Below, one piece after another: positions 1-8,086 of a stretch of DNA of 51,847 nucleotides; the stretch's first letter is position 1, and the number at the start of each line of letters is the position of its first letter. Source of the DNA: an uncultured Lachnospiraceae bacterium (GTDB lineage Bacteria; Bacillota; Clostridia; Lachnospirales; Lachnospiraceae); NCBI GenBank assembly GCA_949132985.1, contig CASCGD010000010.1:1-51847 (forward strand). Direction: 5' to 3'. A program made the position numbers and the translations under genes. The notes beneath the pieces were generated by a model. That model made no database searches, was not told the origin of the DNA, and saw only the letters and a program-made list of their open reading frames with translations.

Positions 1-368
1 TCCCCGAGCCAGAAAAACGGCGTTCCGTCCGCATAAGTAAAATAGCGTTTGTCCGGGCTGACCTTCAAAAATCCGTGTCGGTAGATCGCCAGCTCCCCGG
101 TATAGGGAACGCATTCGATCTGACCGCAGGCGCCATTCAGCCCCGAATCCTTCGGAGCCGTCAAAATATACTCCCACACGCCCGTGGCGACGGGCGCAAA
201 GGACACCCGGTAAATCTGCCCGCCGTCCCAGTACGCCTCGCGGACGATGCATGCTCCCGCCGGCCCTCTGAATTCCGCCGTGACCGTGCAGTCCAAAAAC
301 GGGTTCTCATAGCTTTTTTTGCTCTCAAAGGTGAGCACCGCCGCACGATAGCACTCTACAGTCTGCAT
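1..368 (-). CDS. DUF5060/DUF4038-type glycoside hydrolase, N-terminal part
   Basis: The reading frame starts at the ATG at 368-366 after a GGAGG ribosome site and stays open to the window edge, so only about 122 N-terminal residues are present. The first ~90 residues form a beta-rich domain with the pattern 'VECYRAAVLTFES...NPFLDCTVTAEF', typical of DUF5060. It is followed by 'GFLKVSPDKRYFTYADGTP' and 'FFWLG', which is the opening of the DUF4038 (apiosidase-like) TIM barrel. Such proteins are putative glycoside hydrolases of plant polysaccharide loci. There is no signal peptide, so it probably acts in the cytoplasm on PTS-imported sugar. It is the last visible gene of the operon, 138 bp after the EIIBC gene. 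Family assignment is from motif recognition; catalytic residues lie outside the window. Confidence 0.72.
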   Translation of the reverse strand, partial: MQTVECYRAAVLTFESKKSYENPFLDCTVTAEFRGPAGACIVREAYWDGGQIYRVSFAPVATGVWEYILTAPKDSGLNGACGQIECVPYTGELAIYRHGFLKVSPDKRYFTYADGTPFFWLG

Positions 369-506
369 CGTCAAAACCTCCTTCCTCCTGTGCTTATATA
401 TTCCTGTACTTATATATTAAGGAAAGGTCCGAATCACTCGAACCCTTCCCCTTTCAGATTATCAGATTATCGAAAATTTACATACTGCCCTGCTGCAGGC
501 AGCCGA

Positions 507-1919
507 TTACTTCGCCTTTTTGCCCTTGAAATTTTTCAGGCCCGCGCCGCCGCCAAAGCCAATGACGATGCCGACAACCAGCGATGCCACAAACGCAACC
601 ACACAGGCGATGCACGCCTTGATAAAGTTCTCACCGGGGCCGCCTGCATACTGCAAAACGGTCAGGAAGTTGGAAGCGCCCATCGTGTAAACCGCGACGC
701 CCAAAATACCGCCCACAAGTCCGCCGATAAAGCCGCCGATGATCTGGCAGGCCATCGCCTGCTTGTTGCGCAGCAGAATACCGAACAGTGTCGGCTCGGA
801 GATACCGCCCACAATCAGCGTGACTACGTTCGCACTCGCCATCTGCTTCTCCTCACCCTTCGTGCGCAGGAAGTAAGCGACGGTCATACCCATCAGCGCG
901 TAGTTTGCGATGTTGGAGCCTGCCAGCACGATCGGGTCGTAGCCCATCGACGTGAGATTTAACAGCGCAATCTGGATAACCGCGATGTGCATCCCCGTGG
1001 CAACCATGAAGGGCCAGAACGCCGCGATCAGCGCGATAGCCAGAGGCCCGGCAATATTGTAGAGACCGCTAAAGAAGCCGGATAAAAGCATACCGATCCA
1101 GTTTCCAACCGGCGCAAGGGCACAGAACATGAGCGGAACCATAATTACAACCGTGCAGAACGGAACGCCGATAATTTTGATTGATCTGGGCACATGCTTG
1201 TCAAAGAACCGGAACACATAGCTTAGCGCCCAAACGGTCAGAAGAGACGGCAGCACCGACTGCGTGTAGTTGTTGAGCTGCATCGGTATAAAGCCGTAAA
1301 TACTGAACGGCTCCTCCGCCACCACGATATTGATAATGTTCGGGTCAATGAGCAGACAGCCGAGCAGCAATGAAAGCGGTATGCTCGTGTTCAGCTTCTT
1401 TGCCGCGCCCCATGCGATGAAGACGGGCATGAAATAAAATCCCGCATTACCGACGATGTAGAGCGTCTGCATGAGCGACGACTCGTTCGCCATCACATTC
1501 AGCATATCCGGGCCAAGAATCGCGTAAAACATTTTAAAGAAGCCGGCGCCCATCATAATAGGAAGTATCGGCGCAATGGAACCGGATATGTAGTCCAGCA
1601 TCTTCGACGGAACCTTTTTAATGTCAAACGGCTCCCTGTCGAGATTTTCATCGATGGCCGCAGCCGCCCCGATACCGGCCATTGAGCAGAACTCGGGATA
1701 AACCTCCGATACGTGCTGCCCGATGATAATCTGGAACTGTCCGCCCGAGAACTGCGCTCCCAAAACACCCTTAATTCCCTTTACCTCATTGATATCCACC
1801 TTCGACTCATCCTTTAAGTTGATGCGAAGCCGCGTCATACAGTGAACTGCGCCGGAAATGTTGTCCTTTCCGCCGACTTTTTCAAGTATCTGGCTGCAAA
1901 AATCAGTATACTTTGCCAT
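507..1919 (-). CDS. PTS transporter subunit EIIBC, beta-glucoside/glucose superfamily
   Basis: This 470-residue membrane permease of the phosphotransferase system phosphorylates a sugar during import. Residues 1-80 are the EIIB domain; the phosphocysteine is Cys27 in 'AVHCMTRLRI'. Residues ~105-460 are the EIIC channel with about ten hydrophobic segments, including 'GGISEPTLFGILLRNK', the conserved substrate-binding loop of this superfamily. A C-terminal EIIA domain, common in BglF-type proteins, is absent; a stand-alone EIIA is encoded 2.4 kb upstream at 4311-4775. It follows the antiterminator gene by 92 bp and has an AGGAGGAAAAGC ribosome site. Substrate cannot be read from sequence. The company of GH43, GH106-like and DUF4038 genes suggests a plant-derived di- or oligosaccharide. 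Confidence 0.9.
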   Translation of the reverse strand: MAKYTDFCSQILEKVGGKDNISGAVHCMTRLRINLKDESKVDINEVKGIKGVLGAQFSGGQFQIIIGQHVSEVYPEFCSMAGIGAAAAIDENLDREPFDIKKVPSKMLDYISGSIAPILPIMMGAGFFKMFYAILGPDMLNVMANESSLMQTLYIVGNAGFYFMPVFIAWGAAKKLNTSIPLSLLLGCLLIDPNIINIVVAEEPFSIYGFIPMQLNNYTQSVLPSLLTVWALSYVFRFFDKHVPRSIKIIGVPFCTVVIMVPLMFCALAPVGNWIGMLLSGFFSGLYNIAGPLAIALIAAFWPFMVATGMHIAVIQIALLNLTSMGYDPIVLAGSNIANYALMGMTVAYFLRTKGEEKQMASANVVTLIVGGISEPTLFGILLRNKQAMACQIIGGFIGGLVGGILGVAVYTMGASNFLTVLQYAGGPGENFIKACIACVVAFVASLVVGIVIGFGGGAGLKNFKGKKAK

Positions 1920-2011
1920 AGCTTTTCCTCCTCAATTTTTTCTTTCATTCTTATACCATCGGAACGGGTGCGCGCCATCCCGTCCCGCATCGGCCAGGGT
2001 CTTCTTACGGG

Positions 2012-2839
2012 CTATAACCCGTCTCTCTCGCAGAGCCGGTTAATGTGGAGCATCAGATACAACAGCTCTTCCTTTCCCGGCTGCGTTTGCAAAACATTCG
2101 TGATATATTCCTTGATCTTCCCGATCAGTCCCTCCAGCTGCGGAAGCTCGCCGCATATCTCGTCGTACATCTTTTCAATCTCGGACTGCGACTCACTGAT
2201 CTTGCTCGAACGCTTCAACAAAAATTTAAGATGCGTCACGAAACGAGAATAGCTGAAATCGTTTCGGTCGACGATGATGTTTCGGTCGCTCTCAATGATA
2301 TCCGTGATATCCTCCACAAAGCGCTCCATATCGTCTTTTTCCGCTTTCTGTCCGGTCTGGTGTACCGCGTTGATGAAATGCATCGCGATATTTCCCGCCT
2401 CACTCTGCGGGAGCCGGACCGAAAGCCGTATTTCAATATGCCTGACGGCCCATCTTCCGAGGCGCATCTCCTTCTCATACAGGTGGCGGATCTCGTTGAG
2501 CAGCGGATTGTTCAGCACGATCCCCTTTTTCGCGTTTTCGATGGCGAAATGGATGTGGTCGCACAGCGAAAACCAGAACACCCGGCTGAACGTAACGTTC
2601 AGATACTCGCTCCCCTTTTGCACGATCTCATAGCTGACGTCGAGAACGTCCTCCGGCAGATCGTCCAGCAGGGCGATGTAGTGCTTATCCAGATTGTAGT
2701 AAGTCCGGTCGATGCGTGAGAGCGGTATCTCATAGGGTGCTTTCTGAAAGCCGATGCCCTTTCCAAACGCGATCAGCTCGCGATTGTTGTCGTCCAGGCA
2801 AACCGCCACGTTATTGTTGATATTCCGAATGACTTTCAT
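2012..2839 (-). CDS. BglG/LicT-family transcriptional antiterminator
   Basis: A 275-residue RNA-binding antiterminator. I chose the ATG at 2839-2837, behind an AGAGGG site; the frame is open 52 codons further, but homologues start with this 'MKVIRNINNNVAVCLDDN' pattern. Residues 1-60 form the CAT RNA-binding domain ('RELIAFGKGIGFQK'). Two PRD modules follow, with candidate phosphorylatable histidines in 'DHIHFAIENA' and 'EIRHLYEKEM' (PRD1) and 'FVTHLKFLLK' and 'LMLHINRL' (PRD2). In this family PTS-dependent phosphorylation of these histidines sets whether the protein opens terminators in its own operon. Its likely targets here are the three terminator-like leaders at 4961-5121 and 7944-8009, although I could not match the classical RAT sequence in them. 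Confidence 0.9.
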   Translation of the reverse strand: MKVIRNINNNVAVCLDDNNRELIAFGKGIGFQKAPYEIPLSRIDRTYYNLDKHYIALLDDLPEDVLDVSYEIVQKGSEYLNVTFSRVFWFSLCDHIHFAIENAKKGIVLNNPLLNEIRHLYEKEMRLGRWAVRHIEIRLSVRLPQSEAGNIAMHFINAVHQTGQKAEKDDMERFVEDITDIIESDRNIIVDRNDFSYSRFVTHLKFLLKRSSKISESQSEIEKMYDEICGELPQLEGLIGKIKEYITNVLQTQPGKEELLYLMLHINRLCERDGL

Positions 2840-2877
2840 GTTTTCCCTCTGATCGTCTGCAGGTAATCTTAATCTGA

Positions 2878-4308
2878 CTAATTTAATGTAAACTCCCGGA
2901 AGGAAAGCGCTCCCTTCCCGTGATAGATAAAATACAGCGCTGCCTTCCCGTCCGCCGCGTCTGCCGCCGCCGAAAACTCCGTCCAATCCCTGCACGGCTC
3001 AATAGAAATCTCGGCTATGTCCGCTCCGTCCGGCTCGGTCCGAACCGAGAGCACAGCGGCTTCCTTCGCCTTTACCGTTACACCGACACGCGTCAGCCCC
3101 CGCAGGTCGAAGTATTTAAAGCCCGCGACTGCGCCGTCCATCAGGTTCGTGATACAGGCCTCCTTTGTTTCGTCCTGCGTGACGGCCGGATGCACCGCGC
3201 GGTCGATGGACCTATCCGCCTTGCACGCGCCGCTCCCGGACTGCAGGACACAGGCAATATAGGCCGGGTATTCCCCGGTTCCGGCCAGAGGTTTGCCGTT
3301 TAAGCCGCAGGAGGTCATTTCCGCCTGCGCAAAGGTTCCGTCCGCCCGCATCGTGAGCCGTTCCGCCACACCCTGCCTCTGATACTGCGAATAGTGCGTG
3401 TGACGGTGCCCGAACACGTAGTAGCTGCCGTTGATCTCGACCAGGGAGCCGTGGTTATTCGCGTAATAGTACAGCGGCTCGTCGCTGATCCCCAGATTTC
3501 CGTTGGAGTGGAGCACTCCTCCGTACACAAAGCCCCGGTCGGGGTGATCCGACATGGCATAGCACAGCTCATGGCCCTGCACGCTGGAATAGACGGCATA
3601 ATACGTTCCGTTAAATTTGCGCATCGACGAGGCCTCGAAAAACTCATGTCCCTCAAAGCCCGTGCCGGCGGAATTCGAGACGCCCGGCAGCAGCCGCACC
3701 GGCTCGCTCTTCAATGTCAGCATATCCGGCTCAAGCCTGACGACCCAGTTTCCCCAGGTGGAAACGTTCAGACTGTCCGCTTTGTCTCCCATCTTTCTGC
3801 GGATGCGCTTTGCCACCTCCGGCGTCGTGGAAAAGCCGGAATACAGGTAGATCTCACCGTCGTCGTCGACAAAGATGCCGGGGTCGAACTGCTGCGCATC
3901 TCCTTCCCTTAAGCCGAGGATCTGCCCGTCCCTGTGGTGCACGTTGCCGTAGAATGTGTACGGCCCCTCGGGACGATTGCTCACTGCCACCGAGATGGCG
4001 ATCGAACTGTCCAGCCCGTAAAAAAGATAATACTTTCCTCCGTACTTGGCCACATCCGGGGCAAACATCAGGCGTTTCCCGGTATCGTTTAACGCGTCTC
4101 CCTCGCCGGTGTAGATCACGCCGTGGTATGTCCAGTCGGAGAGATCGTCCACCGGAGCCGACCAGCACACATAAGGCTCCATGCAGTACGTCGTGCCGCC
4201 AAAGCGGTCGTGGGAGCCGTATATGTACACCCGGCCGCCAAAAACGTGAGGCTCGCCGTCGGGCACGTATTCCCAGCTCGGTAAATATGGATTAAACGCC
4301 TGCTTCAT
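2878..4308 (-). CDS. Glycoside hydrolase family 43 protein with C-terminal CBM6-like domain
   Basis: A 476-residue cytoplasmic glycosidase with no signal peptide. Residues ~1-330 carry GH43 five-bladed beta-propeller features: 'NPYLPSWEYVPDGEPHVF' (general-base Asp region), 'MFAPDVAKYGGKYYLFYG' (the APDV motif with the second Asp) and 'FEGHEFFEASSMRKFNGTYY' (catalytic Glu region). Residues ~385-476 resemble a CBM6-like beta-sandwich ('DGAVAGFKYFDLRG'). GH43 enzymes are mostly alpha-L-arabinofuranosidases or beta-xylosidases, so the product would release pentoses from an imported oligosaccharide. The gene begins 2 bp after the EIIA stop codon, pointing to translational coupling, and is followed 38 bp later by the antiterminator gene. 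Confidence 0.88.
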   Translation of the reverse strand: MKQAFNPYLPSWEYVPDGEPHVFGGRVYIYGSHDRFGGTTYCMEPYVCWSAPVDDLSDWTYHGVIYTGEGDALNDTGKRLMFAPDVAKYGGKYYLFYGLDSSIAISVAVSNRPEGPYTFYGNVHHRDGQILGLREGDAQQFDPGIFVDDDGEIYLYSGFSTTPEVAKRIRRKMGDKADSLNVSTWGNWVVRLEPDMLTLKSEPVRLLPGVSNSAGTGFEGHEFFEASSMRKFNGTYYAVYSSVQGHELCYAMSDHPDRGFVYGGVLHSNGNLGISDEPLYYYANNHGSLVEINGSYYVFGHRHTHYSQYQRQGVAERLTMRADGTFAQAEMTSCGLNGKPLAGTGEYPAYIACVLQSGSGACKADRSIDRAVHPAVTQDETKEACITNLMDGAVAGFKYFDLRGLTRVGVTVKAKEAAVLSVRTEPDGADIAEISIEPCRDWTEFSAAADAADGKAALYFIYHGKGALSFREFTLN

Positions 4309-4310
4309 CG

Positions 4311-4775
4311 CTATACCAGCCTTTCTCCAGCTGTCACTCTTTTTTGCCCAAGATCAAACTCCTTCTCGTAACCCGACGGAAATACGACCATCGTCACCAG
4401 GTTGTAGCCCTTCTGCGCGATGGCTTCCCGTTCAAAGCGTACAATCGGATCTCCCGCCTTCACCTTATCTCCCTGCTTAATGAGCGGCGTGAAGCCCTCA
4501 CCGTTTAATTCCACCGTATCAAGTCCGATGTGGACGATGCACTCGATGCCGTCCTTTGTCTGGATGCCGACCGCATGACCCGTCGGAAAAACGCTTGCCG
4601 CCGTTCCGCTTAAGGGTGCAACAACCGTTGTGCCGCTGGGTGTAACGGCAAACCCGTCCCCCATGATCTTCTGTGAGAACACCTCATCCGGCACCTTTGC
4701 CAGAGGAATCAGCTCACCGTCAACGGGAGAGAGAATTTTAAACTCTTCCTTCTCCTTCTTAAAAAAATTCAGCAT
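4311..4775 (-). CDS. PTS EIIA component, glucose (Crr) type
   Basis: A 154-residue stand-alone EIIA. It passes phosphate from HPr to the EIIB Cys27 of the permease encoded at 507-1919. The PTS_EIIA_1 fold is evident: 'SPVDGELIPLAKVPDEVFSQ', His67 in 'TGHAVGI', and the phosphorylated His82 in 'ECIVHIGLDTVELNGEGF', with 'LVTMVVFPSG' near the end. I start it at the ATG at 4775-4773, behind AAGGAGGAGAAGAAC. The frame runs 24 codons further upstream, but that extension is the translated 49-bp leader repeat and not protein homology. EIIA and EIIBC genes are separated by the GH43 and antiterminator genes, which is less usual than adjacent order. Confidence 0.92.
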   Translation of the reverse strand: MLNFFKKEKEEFKILSPVDGELIPLAKVPDEVFSQKIMGDGFAVTPSGTTVVAPLSGTAASVFPTGHAVGIQTKDGIECIVHIGLDTVELNGEGFTPLIKQGDKVKAGDPIVRFEREAIAQKGYNLVTMVVFPSGYEKEFDLGQKRVTAGERLV

Positions 4776-4795
4776 GTTCTTCTCCTCCTTTTCAT

Positions 4796-4942
4796 CGTAT
4801 CTCTGACATTCAGGTATACCCGCAGGGTGTTTCCTTCTTATTGTCATATCTTTGACATTCAGGTATACCCGCAGGGTGTTTCCTTCTTATTGTCATATCT
4901 CTGACATTCAGGTATACCCGCAGGGTGTTTCCTTCTTTGTGT
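4796..4942 (-). repeat. 49-bp 5'-UTR element, three tandem copies
   Basis: Three units spaced exactly 49 bp apart (GGTATACC cores at 4813, 4862 and 4911). Each unit, read toward EIIA, has a hairpin around CACCC-TGC-GGGTAT and a second hairpin TGTCA-N6-TGACA (degenerate in the last unit), followed by a purine-rich ribosome-site-like stretch. The same element occurs in front of pyk (two copies) and of the histidine phosphatase gene (one copy). Confidence 0.85.
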
Positions 4943-4960
4943 CATGCTTGTGCGTGACGC

Positions 4961-5027
4961 AAAAAAACTTCTTCTCAGGCGCACCGAAAAACTAAAAAGA
5001 ATTTTCGGGAAAGCCCTCGAAGAAGTT
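4961..5027 (-). terminator. Terminator-like attenuator, leader copy B
   Basis: Read on the minus strand, AACTTCTTCGAGGGC (5027-5013) pairs with GCCTGAGAAGAAGTT (4980-4966), followed by seven T. A nested stem CCGAAAA/TTTTTCGG fills the loop. The 5' half is nearly the same in copy A and in the leader of the GH106-like gene, as expected of a regulated antiterminator/terminator pair. Confidence 0.65.
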
Positions 5028-5054
5028 CTGAAATTACAAATCTATTCCGGACAC

Positions 5055-5121
5055 AAAAAACTTCTTCTCAGGCACACCAAAAAAACTAAAAAGAATTTTC
5101 GGGAAAGCCTTCAAAGAAGTT
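5055..5121 (-). terminator. Terminator-like attenuator, leader copy A
   Basis: Same architecture as copy B: arms at 5121-5107 (AACTTCTTTGAAGGC) and 5073-5059 (GCCTGAGAAGAAGTT), then a T tract (5060-5055). It lies about 100 bp after the GH106-like stop codon, so it may terminate that transcript unless read through. Confidence 0.65.
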
Positions 5122-5224
5122 CTGAAGTCACAAACCTATGTCTTTCTTTCATGTATTTAAACATACCTTAAAATCAGGGCAATGTCAATGCCTTTTTGCA
5201 TTTTACGGCTGTTTTTGTCATCGG

Positions 5225-7909
5225 CTACGTGGCAGCCGGCAACCGGTTTTCCACCGTTAACCTGACAGGTCCTTCAATGCCGAAAGGTTCCATGGGCAAG
5301 TAGTGGCTTAAGGCATCCCGCACCGTTGTCCCGAGCGTGTTTGTGACCTCGATTGCCAGCCGGTTTTTACCCACCTTCAAAAGCGGTGTCAAATCAAACA
5401 CGTAGGGCCTGCACAATTTTACGCCCGCCGACATCCCGTTCACAAACACCTCCGCCGTCTCGTACACATTCCCGAGATCCAGAAGCGCATATCCCACCTT
5501 AGGAAGCTCCAGCTCGCAGGCAAACTGCGCCGTCCCGGCCTTTGTCTCAAACCCCTTCACATTCTGAACGAAGCCCGGCCCATCCAGAGCAATCATTTCC
5601 TTAAAATCCGGGTAGGCAAAGCTGTCCGCGAAGCGCACCGTCCATTTTTCCGGCAGGGGAACACTCTCCCTGCGCCCCGATCCGCCCATTGCGTCAGCGA
5701 TAACCTGCGCAGCAGCAGTTTTTTGCTCCGGCACGGCAGACGCTTCCTTCGCCAAAGCAGGCAATCCTTCCGACAAGGCAGACGTCCCCTCCGGCACGGC
5801 AAGCGCCTCCTCCGACACGATATAGATCCGGGACTCGTACGGCGTCAGCTCCACTCGGGACGAGCCGTCACCCAAAAGCGTATCCGTCCACGCGTCATAG
5901 CGATAGACCGATCCCTTCGGCCAGCGGATATCCATCGACAGCGTCCGTTCCACACTCTCATTGAACAGCATATAAATATGCTTTGTGTCCCGCACATACT
6001 CCCCGACGGCCAGATCCCTTTGAACACTTTCCGTCGCCAGCGCCCGGCAGTCGCCCAGATACGCGCCGAGCTCCTCTAAGGATACACACGCCGATGCCGC
6101 TCTCACCTTCTCCCACAGCATATCGTCGCAGTCCCCTAAAATAACCGACGGCAGCTCCTCTAAAAAGATCACGCGGACGTTTCTTGCTGCCATCTGCGCC
6201 AAAACCGGAACGAGATCCCCCGGCAGGCATTTTCCTGCCGGAAGAATGAGCACCTCAAACGCATGACCGTTGATCCGGTAACAGCCCTCCTCAAAGACGG
6301 CCTCCTTCAGATAATCCCGCGAAACGATATCAAACGAAATCTGGTGCTCCGTCAGCACGCGGCACGGCTTTTCCACGGGCATATACGCGCCCGCCCACTC
6401 CGTCTCCGCCGGGTAGAACAAACCGGCCTTTGCCGGATAATCCCCGCCCCGGAAGATCGACATGACGCGGTTCATGTAATCGCTCAGCACAGGAAAGTAG
6501 CGGAACTGCGGGTTGTTGCCGTGGGCGTAAAAATGGGGCGGGCAGTCCCAGTCCGGAAACTTGTTCGGATTAAAGGCGTGGGGAACGATATAGTTGATTC
6601 CACGCACCATCAGCGCATCCGCAATCCACTTCATGGCCTTTAAGCCCTCATTCCAGCCGTAAGCGCCAAACGCCTCGCACATCGCCCGTCCGCCCTTTAG
6701 CGGGTCGAGGTGTGCCGCCGATGCCGCCAGTTTTGCAAGCGCATAATGATAAAATTCCCCGTCGCTGCCTCCTGTGCTGAACGCGTCGTGATGATAGTTC
6801 ATTCCGGGGACAATCTGCGTCCCGATCACATCAATGCCCGCCACATGCATCCCCTGCTGCCCCCGGAAATAGTGCCCCGTGCCGTAGCCGAGCCGCGCGT
6901 GAGCGCCGTTGTCCTCAATCGTATGTCCCAGGTAAAGTACACCGTGGGCACTGCACCAGCTGCCCAGCACTTCCGTAAAATTTTCATTGTACAGCGCAGT
7001 GACCACATCCATGTACCGAAAACGGATCTCAGACTCCTTCCCCGTTCCTTCCGTCCACAAAAGCGGCAGATATTTCCGTGCAAATCCAAGCTCCGCCTCC
7101 AGACCGTCCCGCCAGGGCAGCGGCATATCCGTCCCGATGGCGCACTGTGTCCCCTTGGCATTTCCAAATCGCGGCTCATCCGAGAAAAAGCCCATAATCG
7201 TTTTTCCAAACTCGGCCCCGTAATGTGCATAGTGCGGCTCGTACACCTCGTCGATTAAAACCTGTGTTGCCTCCCGCACAAGCGGATTCAGATAATCCTC
7301 TGTCGCCTGCTCCGCTCCCTTGCCCGTCGCAAAAACCACAAAAATGCTGTGCGCCCCCGCCGGGATGTCCACCGTGAGCAGACGGTCCTCCATGCGCATC
7401 TTTCGCGTGATATCCGTCAGCGTCCCCGCATCGATCGGGTCGCCCGCTCCAAACTGCGTGCGCGCTGCCATAAAGACACCGACCACCTCGATATCCTCCT
7501 CCGGCTTTTCCCAGATACGTCCTTTCAGAAGGCGAAGATCGATGCGTGCCTGCGAAAGCGGCCCCTGCACATCATAGCGGCGGCAGTTGATATATTTCTT
7601 TAAGTACTGAGGATACTCCGCCTTGATTTTTCCGTTTGCATAGCCCGTGGGGAAATGGGAGTCGTCCAGAATCCACAGCTTCATCTCCCTTTTTTTCGCC
7701 TCAGACAAAATGCAGTCCACGTCCGACCACCACTTTTCACCCACAAAATCCGGGTGGGGCCTGGCCTCAATGCAAAGCGCATGCATGCCCGACCGGTGGA
7801 TTTTATCAACGTATCCGCCGAGTACCTCATGGCTCTCCCCGTGCTGCCAGAAAAACGGATACAGATAATTTTGCACATCTTTTCCAAACAAAGTCTGATA
7901 GCCTTTCAT
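5225..7909 (-). CDS. GH106-like (alpha-L-rhamnosidase-type) glycoside hydrolase
   Basis: An 894-residue protein, first gene of the operon. The N-terminus shows a TIM-barrel opening like that of GH106: 'YPFFWQHGESHEVLGGYVDK', 'GMHALCIEARPHPDF' and 'EKWWSDVDCILSEAKKREMK', with 'GFFSDEPRFG' and 'LGHTIEDNGAH' as acidic motifs that could hold catalytic residues. Residues ~780-885 form a galactose-binding-like jelly roll ('LLDLGNVYETAEVFVNG', 'KNRLAIEVTNTLGTTVRD') of the GH2 sugar-binding kind. Between them, residues ~698-730 are a low-complexity Ala/Glu/Pro hinge. There is no signal peptide, so it acts in the cytoplasm. The assignment rests on motif memory; a GH2-related activity is the alternative. 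Its mRNA leader carries the attenuator at 7944-8009. Confidence 0.65.
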   Translation of the reverse strand: MKGYQTLFGKDVQNYLYPFFWQHGESHEVLGGYVDKIHRSGMHALCIEARPHPDFVGEKWWSDVDCILSEAKKREMKLWILDDSHFPTGYANGKIKAEYPQYLKKYINCRRYDVQGPLSQARIDLRLLKGRIWEKPEEDIEVVGVFMAARTQFGAGDPIDAGTLTDITRKMRMEDRLLTVDIPAGAHSIFVVFATGKGAEQATEDYLNPLVREATQVLIDEVYEPHYAHYGAEFGKTIMGFFSDEPRFGNAKGTQCAIGTDMPLPWRDGLEAELGFARKYLPLLWTEGTGKESEIRFRYMDVVTALYNENFTEVLGSWCSAHGVLYLGHTIEDNGAHARLGYGTGHYFRGQQGMHVAGIDVIGTQIVPGMNYHHDAFSTGGSDGEFYHYALAKLAASAAHLDPLKGGRAMCEAFGAYGWNEGLKAMKWIADALMVRGINYIVPHAFNPNKFPDWDCPPHFYAHGNNPQFRYFPVLSDYMNRVMSIFRGGDYPAKAGLFYPAETEWAGAYMPVEKPCRVLTEHQISFDIVSRDYLKEAVFEEGCYRINGHAFEVLILPAGKCLPGDLVPVLAQMAARNVRVIFLEELPSVILGDCDDMLWEKVRAASACVSLEELGAYLGDCRALATESVQRDLAVGEYVRDTKHIYMLFNESVERTLSMDIRWPKGSVYRYDAWTDTLLGDGSSRVELTPYESRIYIVSEEALAVPEGTSALSEGLPALAKEASAVPEQKTAAAQVIADAMGGSGRRESVPLPEKWTVRFADSFAYPDFKEMIALDGPGFVQNVKGFETKAGTAQFACELELPKVGYALLDLGNVYETAEVFVNGMSAGVKLCRPYVFDLTPLLKVGKNRLAIEVTNTLGTTVRDALSHYLPMEPFGIEGPVRLTVENRLPAAT

Positions 7910-7943
7910 TTATGAACCTCCTCATAAAAATACTTCTGAAAAC

Positions 7944-8009
7944 AAAAAAATCCCCGAAACCGCGCCAAAAATCCTTAAAAGAATTTTCGGGAAAGCCTTC
8001 GGAGAAGTT
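7944..8009 (-). terminator. Attenuator in the leader of the PTS/glycosidase operon (copy C)
   Basis: Between the promoter at 8038-8066 and the gene start at 7909. The 5' part (AACTTCTCCGAAGGC at 8009-7995, then TTTCCCGAAAATTC) is shared with copies A and B. The terminator stem here is CCCGAAA/TTTCGGG (7991-7952) followed by seven T at 7950-7944. A terminator ahead of the first gene of an operon that encodes a BglG-type protein is the classical antitermination layout. Confidence 0.7.
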
Positions 8010-8037
8010 ACAAGCCGATCTGTCCTTTTATGAAATT

Positions 8038-8066
8038 AACATACATGAGATGGAAAAGGTTGTCAA
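8038..8066 (-). promoter_or_regulatory. Sigma-A promoter of the PTS/glycosidase operon
   Basis: On the minus strand: -35 TTGACA (8066-8061), 17-bp spacer, -10 TATGTT (8043-8038). Transcription would start near 8030, giving a ~120-nt leader that contains the attenuator. Confidence 0.75.
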
Positions 8067-8076
8067 GACCTTTTCC
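8052..8076. promoter_or_regulatory. Perfect inverted repeat over the -35 box
   Basis: GGAAAAGGT (8052-8060), 7-bp centre, ACCTTTTCC (8068-8076). The centre contains the -35 hexamer of the operon promoter. It suits a repressor operator, or less likely a hairpin ending the upstream gene, since no T tract follows. Confidence 0.5.
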
Positions 8077-8086
8077 GTATTTCCGT

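Larger units (their letters stand above)
4776..5224 (-). other. 449-bp leader between the GH106-like and EIIA genes
   Basis: No gene is seen here. In transcription order it holds two copies of a terminator-like stem-loop (5121-5055 and 5027-4961), then three tandem copies of a 49-bp hairpin element (about 4942-4796), then the EIIA ribosome site. Short frames on the plus strand only read through the stem-loop repeats. Confidence 0.8.

Noticed and set aside
2840-2995. 52-codon N-terminal extension of the antiterminator
   Set aside because: It overlaps the end of the GH43 gene and lacks family sequence; the ATG at 2839 has a good ribosome site and the expected CAT-domain start.
4796-4942. CRISPR-like array
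   Set aside because: Only three units, with no variable spacers; the whole 49-bp unit is repeated, and related units lie singly or in pairs elsewhere.
4961-5121. Classical BglG RAT sequence in the leader copies
   Set aside because: The conserved GGNTTGTTACT/GGCAAAACC pattern could not be found; only the general terminator layout is supported.
4944-5171. Plus-strand frame of 75 codons with a repeated Lys/Arg-rich pattern
   Set aside because: It is the complement of two tandem terminator-like stem-loops; the protein repeat is a by-product and there is no ribosome site.
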